Assembly: GCA_023268595.1 (NCBI GenBank)
Contig: JALQUD010000046.1
Coordinates: 372 to 7,813 of the forward strand
Direction of reading: 5' to 3'
Length of the DNA stretch: 7,442 nt
Source: Candidatus Saccharimonadia bacterium
GTDB lineage: Bacteria; Patescibacteriota; Saccharimonadia; Saccharimonadales; UBA4665
Shown: piece after piece, positions 1-5,445 of the stretch
Numbering within the stretch: the first letter of the stretch is position 1
How the letters are laid out: each line of letters begins with the position of its first letter
The notes under the pieces: generated by a model
Seen by the model: only the letters and a program-made list of their open reading frames with translations
What the model was told of the DNA's origin: nothing
Database searches by the model: none
Program-made: the position numbers and the translations under genes

Positions 1-1
1 C

Positions 2-337
2 GAACCGGCTATCTTCAGCGCTACCGTGCTCGGTTCGGGTGATCATGGATTGGCCATCGCGGCTGGCGGCGGCAAGAGTTTCGGTCTTGGTGAAGCTGAT
101 GTCATGCTGCGCAAGGGAGCCAGCGGTGGTGCGGTCGTCAATGCCAAGGGCGAGCTGCTCGGACTGTCGGTATCCAGCCAGTCGTTGGCTGCCGACCGCT
201 CGGCTTCATCGCTACTCAAACAGTATGGTGTCGATCTGAGCGCCGGTAATTACCAGGTCGTGTATATGCAGAAAGTTAGCAAACAGTTAGTGGAGCGTTT
301 ACGCTCGGGAATGGTGTCATGTACGGCCAGCGAATAG
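2..337 (+). CDS. Trypsin-like serine protease, C-terminal fragment (5' end outside window)
   Basis: The reading frame is open from the left edge to a TAG at 335-337, so only the last 111 residues are visible. Visible residues 39-43 read GASGG, followed by AVVNAKGELLGLSVS. This is the arrangement around the catalytic serine of chymotrypsin/HtrA-type (clan PA) proteases: GxSGG, then a beta strand with a small-residue turn and a hydrophobic strand. The presumed nucleophile is encoded at 122-124. The His and Asp of the triad would lie upstream, outside the window, so completeness and signal peptide cannot be judged. No PDZ domain follows: after the protease core there are only about 50 residues, ending in a short charged helix-like stretch, so a classical DegP/HtrA with C-terminal PDZ is excluded. 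The end overlaps or nearly abuts the next protease gene, suggesting co-transcription. The family call rests mainly on one motif. Confidence 0.72.
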   Translation, partial: EPAIFSATVLGSGDHGLAIAAGGGKSFGLGEADVMLRKGASGGAVVNAKGELLGLSVSSQSLAADRSASSLLKQYGVDLSAGNYQVVYMQKVSKQLVERLRSGMVSCTASE

Positions 338-1827
338 ATAACCGAAGACGAAGGATGTTGAACAGTTTCACGCCGGGTAGCGGTCGTGATGGCCGTGACG
401 CCAAGCTACGGGTGATGGCGGTCTTTGCCGTGCTGTTCGGCCTGGCGGGCTTCTGGGCGATACGGGCCAGCCTGGCCGATGAATTGCCTCCGGCTACCGC
501 TGGAATCGTCGTGCAATACAAACCGGGAGTCGACACTGACAGCCTGGCTAAGACGTATGAGGATCATGCGGCGGTGGAGGAAAGTGAAATAACCAAGCTG
601 CGGGCTGATGTCGTCAAGGTGCCGCCGCCTTTGGAAGATGACCTTATCAAAAAGCTGGAGCAGGATCCGCGCGTGGAAACCGTCGAGCGGGACCAGGTAG
701 CGACTATCGATGCCACGCCGAACGACCAGTACTATTCCAAGCAGTGGGCCTGGCCCAAGATGTCGGTTGATAAGCTATGGGACACGTCGACCGGTAGTGA
801 GTCGATCATCATCGCCGAGATCGATTCCGGTGTGGCTGCTGGTCATGAGGATCTGAAAGGGCGCTTCATAACGGGGTATGACTTCGTGAATAATGATAAT
901 GATCCGACGGATGACAATGGGCACGGCACCGCCGTGGCAGGTATCCTTGGCGCGACCACTAACAACGGTATCGGCGTGGCTGGGGCATGCTGGAAATGTA
1001 AGATCATGCCGCTCAAGGGCATCGGCAGTGACGGTACCGGAGTAACCTCCACGTTGTCCAAAGCTATCACGTATGCGGTGGACCATGGCGCCAGCTTGAT
1101 CAGCATGAGCATATCGAGCGAGGGTGAAAGCAGTGTGCTCAAGTCGGCTGTCGATTACGCTGCCAGCAAAGGCGTACAGATGATTACTTCGGCAGGCAAT
1201 ACCGGCGTATCCACGCCGCGCTACCCGGCATCGTATAGTAGCGTCATATCAGTCGCTAATACGGATCAGAATGACGTCCTGTCCAAGTCGTCGACGTACG
1301 GTCAGACCGTCGCGGTCGCTGCCCCCGGCCAGGAATTCGCTACCACGGATTGGAAGACTACCAACGGCTATACCTACTGGTCAGGCACGTCATTCTCGAC
1401 GCCGGCCACGGCTGGAACCTATGCCGTGCTCAAATCGGCCTTCCCGAAAGCCACGGTGGCTGAGCTACGGGAGGCCATAACCAAGAACGTTGACACCTGT
1501 TGTGACGGCAAGATCGCCGGGGGCCGTGTCAATGCCGCCAAGGCCTTGGCTTTCCTGCAGTCGAAGTACCCGACGGGCACGACACCGACTCTCCCGACGC
1601 CTACTCCGCCGACACCGACTCCTCCGACGCCACCACCGAGCACGCCTCCGCCGTCACCGGGTAGCGGTGGCAAGGGTGACGTCAACAAGGATGGCAAAGT
1701 AAACCTGACCGACCTGTCGGTACTGCTGTCTAACTGGGGTAAGGCGTACACCGCTGCCGACTTTAACGGTAACGGCAAAGTCGACCTGCCGGACCTGTCG
1801 GTACTGCTGTCGAACTGGGGTTCCTAA
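319..1827 (+). CDS. Secreted subtilisin-family (S8) serine protease with C-terminal dockerin-type repeats
   Basis: A complete 502-residue endopeptidase, predicted to act outside the cell. Residues 1-30 are basic and 32-49 hydrophobic, and SLA-DE near residue 54 is a plausible signal peptidase I site. Residues 61-130 resemble a subtilase propeptide, starting GIVVQYKPGV. The S8 domain spans about 140-415. Its triad is Asp169 (EIDSGV), His202 (NGHGTAVAG) and Ser358 (SGTSFSTP), with oxyanion-hole Asn294 (TSAGNTG). Cys224/Cys227 and Cys394/Cys395 could form disulfides. A Pro/Thr-rich linker covers about 418-448. Residues 452-501 hold two 27-residue-spaced repeats, GDVNKDGKVNLTDLSVLLSNWG and a close copy: Ca-binding D/N-x-D/N-G loops plus a helix, as in type I dockerins. 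The ATG at 319 lies inside the upstream gene, with GGGA 8 nt before it. A second ATG at 355 is possible and keeps the signal peptide. The substrate is unknown. A dockerin usually binds a cohesin, but none is visible here. Confidence 0.95.
   Translation: MYGQRIDNRRRRMLNSFTPGSGRDGRDAKLRVMAVFAVLFGLAGFWAIRASLADELPPATAGIVVQYKPGVDTDSLAKTYEDHAAVEESEITKLRADVVKVPPPLEDDLIKKLEQDPRVETVERDQVATIDATPNDQYYSKQWAWPKMSVDKLWDTSTGSESIIIAEIDSGVAAGHEDLKGRFITGYDFVNNDNDPTDDNGHGTAVAGILGATTNNGIGVAGACWKCKIMPLKGIGSDGTGVTSTLSKAITYAVDHGASLISMSISSEGESSVLKSAVDYAASKGVQMITSAGNTGVSTPRYPASYSSVISVANTDQNDVLSKSSTYGQTVAVAAPGQEFATTDWKTTNGYTYWSGTSFSTPATAGTYAVLKSAFPKATVAELREAITKNVDTCCDGKIAGGRVNAAKALAFLQSKYPTGTTPTLPTPTPPTPTPPTPPPSTPPPSPGSGGKGDVNKDGKVNLTDLSVLLSNWGKAYTAADFNGNGKVDLPDLSVLLSNWGS
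1581..1640 (+). repeat. Imperfect 30-bp tandem repeat encoding the Pro/Thr linker
   Basis: Two adjacent 30-nt units, 1581-1610 and 1611-1640, both begin GACACCGACT and match at roughly 23 of 30 positions. They encode the alternating Thr-Pro stretch between the protease domain and the dockerin repeats. Such linkers are extended and flexible in secreted multidomain enzymes, and their DNA tends to vary in copy number by slippage. This is internal to the protease gene and is not a mobile or regulatory repeat. Confidence 0.6.
1711..1821 (+). repeat. Near-identical 30-bp direct repeat in the dockerin coding region
   Basis: The segments 1711-1740 and 1792-1821 begin GACCTGTCGGTACTGCTGTC and differ at a single position (T at 1731, G at 1812). 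Their starts are 81 bp apart, which is 27 codons. Both encode DLSVLLSNWG, the helix of each dockerin-type repeat. The Ca-loop halves before them (DVNKDGKVN and DFNGNGKVD) are less alike at the DNA level. This fits an internal duplication followed by conservation or gene conversion of the helix half. Confidence 0.85.
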
Positions 1828-1849
1828 ACTAAGATAACCATGAGCGATA

Positions 1850-1858
1850 TGCTATGAT
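1850..1858 (+). promoter_or_regulatory. Extended -10 promoter upstream of the epimerase gene
   Basis: TG-C-TATGAT forms an extended -10 element, with the hexamer at 1853-1858. No good -35 hexamer is seen 16-18 nt upstream, as is common for TGn promoters. A transcription start about 7-8 nt downstream would fall at or next to the ATG at 1866, predicting a leaderless message. The same TATGCTAnnnT 11-mer (here 1848-1858) recurs at 2469 and 6839, also upstream of genes. Confidence 0.55.
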
Positions 1859-1865
1859 ACCTACC

Positions 1866-2498
1866 ATGAATGCTACGATTTGCCCGACCGTGACCGTTGA
1901 TTGTTTCGAGAATTTCCAAGAGGAAATCGAGCGTATAGCCCGTTTTGCGCACCGTATACATATCGATGCCGCCGATGGCACGATGACGCCGAACGAACTT
2001 ATCCCGGTCGACCAGATATGGTGGCCGGGTGGCGTGCGCGCTGACATCCATCTGATGTGCCTACAACCGGAGCAGTATCTTGAGCATCTGTTGGCGCTCA
2101 GCCCACAGCTGGTGGTGGTCCACGCCGAGGCCAAGGGCGACTATGTGCCGTTCGCCACCCAGCTGCGCCGGCACGGCGTCGAGACCGGCGTCGCACTCCA
2201 GCAGAAGACGCCGGTGTCCTTTATCGAACCGGCGCTTGATATGATCGACCACGTGCTGGTTTTCTCCGGTAATCTGGGTAGCTATGGTGGCACGGCCGAT
2301 CTGGAGCTGCTTGATAAGGTCCGTCATCTGAAACAGCTCAAACCCCAGCTCGAAATCGGCTGGGACGGTGGCATAAACGACCAGAACGCCCGCCAGCTGG
2401 CCGAAGCCGGCGTCGAGGTGCTGAATGTCGGTGGTTATATCCAACGGTCAACCGACCCCGAAGCCGCTTATGCTACACTAGTGCAAGAAGTATCGTAA
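1866..2498 (+). CDS. rpe: Ribulose-phosphate 3-epimerase-like TIM-barrel protein
   Basis: Likely interconverts ribulose 5-phosphate and xylulose 5-phosphate in the cytosolic non-oxidative pentose phosphate pathway, supplying transketolase encoded next door. From the ATG at 1866 the protein has 210 residues, near the usual 215-230. The four metal/catalytic positions of the family are present: His32 and Asp34 (RIHIDAADG), His62 (ADIHLM) and Asp167 (GWDGGI). The N-terminal CPTV replaces the usual SPSIL, and HAEA (86-89) matches the family HxEA strand. The loop that normally reads MSVxPGFGGQ is FSGNLGSYGG (133-142), and the C-terminal phosphate site reads NVGGY rather than VAGSA, so this is a divergent member. 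An in-frame ATG at 1854 sits inside the predicted -10 hexamer, and no Shine-Dalgarno precedes either ATG, so 1866 is preferred. The next gene starts 26 nt downstream. A related epimerase or decarboxylase of the same superfamily is possible. Confidence 0.82.
   Translation: MNATICPTVTVDCFENFQEEIERIARFAHRIHIDAADGTMTPNELIPVDQIWWPGGVRADIHLMCLQPEQYLEHLLALSPQLVVVHAEAKGDYVPFATQLRRHGVETGVALQQKTPVSFIEPALDMIDHVLVFSGNLGSYGGTADLELLDKVRHLKQLKPQLEIGWDGGINDQNARQLAEAGVEVLNVGGYIQRSTDPEAAYATLVQEVS
2471..2479 (+). promoter_or_regulatory. Putative internal extended -10 promoter for the transketolase genes
   Basis: TG-C-TACACT, with the hexamer at 2474-2479, lies inside the last codons of the epimerase gene. It is preceded by TA, giving the same TATGCTAnnnT 11-mer found upstream of the epimerase and of the gene at 6861. 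A start near 2486 would leave a leader of about 40 nt containing the strong ribosome-binding site at 2514-2520. No convincing -35 is visible. Because it lies in coding sequence, chance is a real alternative. Confidence 0.4.
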
Positions 2499-2513
2499 TT
2501 CATACAGCAGGAT

Positions 2514-2520
2514 GGGGAGG
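2514..2520 (+). promoter_or_regulatory. Strong Shine-Dalgarno site of the transketolase N-terminal gene
   Basis: GGGGAGG ends 4 nt before the ATG at 2525. It is the only near-consensus Shine-Dalgarno sequence seen upstream of a gene start in this window, and it fixes the start of the transketolase N-terminal gene. Confidence 0.8.
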
Positions 2521-2524
2521 CTGG

Positions 2525-3397
2525 ATGCCGGATCGTCAACATACGTATAGTCTGAGCGAATTGGAGCTCAAGGCGAATGATATTCGCCAAAGTATCATCA
2601 CGATGCTCGAACATGCCGGTAGCGGACACTCGGCCGGGCCGCTTGGGCTGACCGATATCTTCACGGCGTTGTACTTCGACGTCATGAAGCATGATCCTAA
2701 GGAGCCGGATTGGGATGACCGCGACATCCTGCTGCTAAGCAATGGCCACTGCGTGCCGGTGCGTTATGCGACCATGGCCGAAGCCGGTTATTTCCCTAAG
2801 TCCGAGCTGAAGACGCTGCGCCGTCTGGGTTCTCGCTTGCAGGGGCACCCGGAACGCGAGAAACTGCCAGGGCTGGAAACGACCAGTGGTCCTTTGGGCT
2901 GTGGTCTGAGCCAGGCTTGCGGCATGGCGCTGGCCATGCGTATGGACCACAAGACTGAGCTTAAACGCTGGGTCTACGTCGTCCTGGGTGATGGCGAACT
3001 GAATGAGGGCAACGTATGGGAAGCTGCCATGCTGGCCGGCAAGTACAAGCTCAACAATGTCATCGGCATCATCGACCGTAATAACATCCAGATCGACGGT
3101 CCGACCGAACACGTCATGCCGCTGGAAGATCTGCGTGGCAAGTGGGAAGCGTTCGGCTGGCATGTCATTGAGATCGATGGCAATAACATCGAAGCAGTCA
3201 TCGACGCTTGTGCCATGGCGCGGGCTATCGTCGAGAAACCGGTGATGATCATCGCCCGGACGATCCCAGGCAAGGGCGTCGACTTCATGGAATACGACTT
3301 CCATTGGCATGGTGCCCCGCCGGACCACGAACAGGCCAAGACAGCCCTGCACGAGCTGCGCACCCTGCGCGGCACGATAACCAGTGAACATCAATAG
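2525..3397 (+). CDS. tkt: Transketolase, N-terminal (thiamine-diphosphate-binding) subunit
   Basis: A 290-residue subunit carrying the pyrophosphate half of a split transketolase. Together with the next gene it should transfer two-carbon ketol units between pentose, tetrose, hexose and triose phosphates in the cytosol. The ThDP/Mg motif is plain: GDG at 155-157, then about 28 residues to DRNN ending at Asn187. Other family landmarks in order are SGHSAGPLG (33-41), LSNGHCVP (71-78), the QGHPE turn (106-110), ETTSGPLGCGLSQA (118-131) and FHWHGAPP (259-266), with the His residues that contact cofactor and substrate. The normal TSGSLG-type loop reads TSGPLG here. The length matches stand-alone N-terminal subunits. 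The start has a strong Shine-Dalgarno site. The partner gene begins 16 nt after the stop, or overlaps by 14 nt if its GTG start is used, so the two halves are almost certainly co-translated and assemble together. Confidence 0.96.
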   Translation: MPDRQHTYSLSELELKANDIRQSIITMLEHAGSGHSAGPLGLTDIFTALYFDVMKHDPKEPDWDDRDILLLSNGHCVPVRYATMAEAGYFPKSELKTLRRLGSRLQGHPEREKLPGLETTSGPLGCGLSQACGMALAMRMDHKTELKRWVYVVLGDGELNEGNVWEAAMLAGKYKLNNVIGIIDRNNIQIDGPTEHVMPLEDLRGKWEAFGWHVIEIDGNNIEAVIDACAMARAIVEKPVMIIARTIPGKGVDFMEYDFHWHGAPPDHEQAKTALHELRTLRGTITSEHQ

Positions 3398-3413
3398 GAC
3401 CAATGAGAATACT

Positions 3414-4391
3414 ATGACACAGATGTATCTGACAGCGTGGGATCGGAAAGAAGCCGACTCCGAACCTATCCGCAAAGGTTTCGGCCGGGGCTTGCTGCAA
3501 GCAGGTAAAAATGACGAGAATATCGTGGCGGCCTGTGCCGACCTGACGGCTTCGACCGCCATGGACTTATTTCAGAAAGAGTTTCCCGACCGTTTCGTGG
3601 AAATCGGTGTGGCCGAGCAGAACCTTGTTACCGTCGGTGCCGGACTGGCGGCTATGGGCAAGGTTCCATTCGTGTCCTCGTATGCCGCCTTCAGCCCGGG
3701 GCGCAACTGGGAGCAGATCCGCACCACGATCTGTCTGAACAACCAGCCGGTGCGTGTCGTCGGCTCGCACGCCGGCATATCGGTCGGCCCTGATGGCGCG
3801 ACGCACCAGATGTTGGAAGATATCGCGCTGATGCGCGTGTTGCCAAACATGGTGGTGATAGCACCAGGTGACAGCGTGGAGGCCGAAAAGGCCACATTGG
3901 CGCTGGCTACCGACAAGCGGCCTGCCTACTTGCGACTGGCCCGGGAGGCTACGCCGGTGCTGACGACCACTAAGACGCCGTTTGAAATCGGCAAAGCCTA
4001 TGTGTTCCGTGAGGGCAAGGATGTCACGCTGCTGGGCACCGGTACGATGACGTACCATATGCTGGCTGCCGCCGAGCTGCTTGCCAAGGATGGCGTGGAT
4101 GCTGAGGTCATCCATGTGCCGACCATCAAGCCGCTTGACGCGCACACCATCGTCAAGAGTCTTCATAAGACGGGAGCTGCGGTGACGGCCGAGGAAGCCC
4201 AGATCAACGGTGGTTTTGGCGGCGCCGTGGCTGAGCTTCTAAGCGAACAGTATCCGGCGCCACTGTACCGCATCGGTATGCAGGACCGCTTTGGCGAATC
4301 GGGCAAGCCGGAAGAGCTGATGACGCACTTCGGCTTGGACGCCAAGCATGTCGCTTTGGCGGCGCACCACGTCATCGAGCGTAAGGCGTAG
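3414..4391 (+). CDS. tkt: Transketolase, C-terminal (pyrimidine-binding) subunit
   Basis: The second half of the split transketolase, 325 residues from the ATG at 3414, comprising the Pyr domain and the C-terminal domain. The catalytic Glu that activates the thiamine ring is Glu68 in GVAEQNL. Further family signatures are SSYAAF (88-93), SHAGISVGPDGATHQ (118-132, with phosphate- and substrate-contacting His119 and His131), EDIALMR (135-141) and RLAREATP (174-181). The C-terminal domain carries the EEAQINGGFG and DRFGESGKPEEL stretches. It could be confused with 1-deoxyxylulose-5-phosphate synthase or a dehydrogenase E1 beta subunit, but pairing with a transketolase N-half and the DGATHQ motif favour transketolase. 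The frame is open upstream to a GTG at 3384 that would overlap the previous gene. Neither start has a strong Shine-Dalgarno, and 3414 is preferred because it lies just past the upstream stop and begins near the conserved region. Confidence 0.95.
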   Translation: MTQMYLTAWDRKEADSEPIRKGFGRGLLQAGKNDENIVAACADLTASTAMDLFQKEFPDRFVEIGVAEQNLVTVGAGLAAMGKVPFVSSYAAFSPGRNWEQIRTTICLNNQPVRVVGSHAGISVGPDGATHQMLEDIALMRVLPNMVVIAPGDSVEAEKATLALATDKRPAYLRLAREATPVLTTTKTPFEIGKAYVFREGKDVTLLGTGTMTYHMLAAAELLAKDGVDAEVIHVPTIKPLDAHTIVKSLHKTGAAVTAEEAQINGGFGGAVAELLSEQYPAPLYRIGMQDRFGESGKPEELMTHFGLDAKHVALAAHHVIERKA

Positions 4392-4459
4392 TCCGGCCGG
4401 GTTACGTTCCCCTCACGAGTAGCGGGCGCAGGTGTGATGAATAGCAAAGACTTGGCAGA

Positions 4460-4488
4460 TTGCGGTCATAAGCGTAAGCATATAGAAT
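4460..4488 (+). promoter_or_regulatory. Putative promoter of the aldolase gene within a 104-nt intergenic gap
   Basis: TAGAAT at 4483-4488 differs from the consensus -10 by one base. TTGCGG at 4460-4465 is a weak -35 with a 17-bp spacer. The last -10 base is 8 nt before the ATG at 4496, exactly the spacing seen at the epimerase promoter, so a leaderless aldolase message is predicted. The rest of the gap (4392-4459) shows no convincing terminator: the CCGGCCGG palindrome at 4393-4400 has no loop and no following T tract. Confidence 0.42.
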
Positions 4489-4495
4489 GGGTGGT

Positions 4496-5407
4496 ATGAG
4501 TTTATCCTTAAAAGAAATGCGGGCGAATTGCCAGCAGGCGCGCCAGGCCATGGATCGGGCGCGGGCTGAAAAATGGGCCTTCGGGGCTTTCAACTTGGAC
4601 AACCAGGAGACGTTGAAGGCTATCGTACAGGCGGCGGTTAACAAGAACGCACCGGTGCTGGTGGAAGTCAGCCAAGGCGAAGCCGAGGCGATGGGATTGG
4701 AAAACGTCCGTGACATGGTGGACAACTACAAGGCCGAGTATGGCGTTGAGATGTACATCAACCTGGACCACAGTCCGAGCGTCGAGTCGGCCATAGCCGG
4801 TATCGAGGCAGGATATGAATTCATCCACATCGACGTCAGCCAGGCGAACCACAACGCCAGCGAAGAGGACATCATCATCGCTACCCGCGCGGTGGTCGAT
4901 TACGCACGTCTGACCGGTGCGCTGGTGGAAAGCGAGCCACACTACTTTGGCGGTAGCAGTAACTTGCACAGCGAGAAGATCAATTATAACGAGATCAAGA
5001 AGACCTTCAGTACGCCGCATGGTGCCAAGTCGTTCGTCGACGCTACCGGTATCGACACCTACGCCGCAGCCATCGGTAACCTTCATGGCAAGTATCCGGT
5101 GCCTAAGAAACTTGACCTTGAGCTGCTGGCGGCGGTCCGTCAGGCGGTCAACTGCAACATCAGCCTGCATGGTGGTAGCGGAACTCCGGGGCATTATTTC
5201 CGTTCCGCGGTAGAGCTTGGCGTGACCAAGATCAACATCAACAGCGACATGCGTGTGGCTTTCCGCAATACGCTGGTGTCGGCACTGGAAGCGAACCCGA
5301 ACGAGTTCGCGGTAGTCAAGCTTATGGACCAGGTGATCGCCGCGGTCCAGGCCGTAGTCGAGAGCAAGATAGACGATTTTAATTCAGCAGGTAAAGCTCG
5401 CCCGTAA
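4496..5407 (+). CDS. fba: Class II (zinc) fructose-bisphosphate aldolase
   Basis: Cleaves fructose 1,6-bisphosphate to dihydroxyacetone phosphate and glyceraldehyde 3-phosphate (or the reverse) in the cytosol. From the ATG at 4496 it has 303 residues, normal for the class. Catalytic Asp91 and zinc ligand His92 lie in YINLDHS; the second and third zinc His are His197 (AIGNLHGKYP) and His225 (SLHGGSGTP). Phosphate- and DHAP-contacting segments are GGSG (226-229) and KININSD (245-251). The N-terminal AFGAFN and the segment FVDATGIDTYAAAIG are typical. It is divergent in two places: the usual HxDH is NLDH, and the usual ExELG stretch reads VESEPHYFGG (144-153). An alternative ATG at 4487 would overlap the predicted -10 and add only three residues. 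It precedes the PfkB kinase gene by 38 nt, making a kinase-then-aldolase reaction sequence likely. A tagatose-bisphosphate or sedoheptulose-bisphosphate aldolase is the main alternative. Confidence 0.93.
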   Translation: MSLSLKEMRANCQQARQAMDRARAEKWAFGAFNLDNQETLKAIVQAAVNKNAPVLVEVSQGEAEAMGLENVRDMVDNYKAEYGVEMYINLDHSPSVESAIAGIEAGYEFIHIDVSQANHNASEEDIIIATRAVVDYARLTGALVESEPHYFGGSSNLHSEKINYNEIKKTFSTPHGAKSFVDATGIDTYAAAIGNLHGKYPVPKKLDLELLAAVRQAVNCNISLHGGSGTPGHYFRSAVELGVTKININSDMRVAFRNTLVSALEANPNEFAVVKLMDQVIAAVQAVVESKIDDFNSAGKARP

Positions 5408-5445
5408 TCATCGGACGATACGAACCATAACGATAAGAGTGGGAT

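Noticed and set aside
1419..1778. Minus-strand frame rich in Gly/Val opposite the Pro/Thr linker
   Set aside because: It is a mirror of the repetitive CCGACx linker codons of the subtilase, with no independent start signal.
1581..1821. Repeats considered as a CRISPR array or mobile element
   Set aside because: Both repeat sets are in frame, encode a linker and dockerin motifs, have only two units each, and lack spacers, terminal inverted repeats or a transposase.
1854..1865. Earlier ATG of the epimerase gene
   Set aside because: The ATG lies inside the predicted -10 hexamer TATGAT, so a message from that promoter would not contain it. No ribosome-binding site precedes it.
3384..3413. GTG start for the C-terminal transketolase gene
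   Set aside because: It lacks a Shine-Dalgarno and would add ten poorly conserved-looking residues overlapping the previous gene. The ATG at 3414 is preferred, though not proven.
2735..3562. Long open minus-strand frame (275 codons) opposite the transketolase genes, and a similar one at 4508-5194 opposite the aldolase
   Set aside because: The plus-strand genes have clear catalytic motifs along the same span. The antisense translations show no recognisable domain and arise from codon bias in GC-rich genes.
4393..4400. CCGGCCGG palindrome after the C-terminal transketolase gene, resembling GGCCGGGTT near 6755
   Set aside because: It has no loop and no second arm, so it cannot form a terminator hairpin. 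The shared 9-mer may be coincidental in GC-rich sequence.
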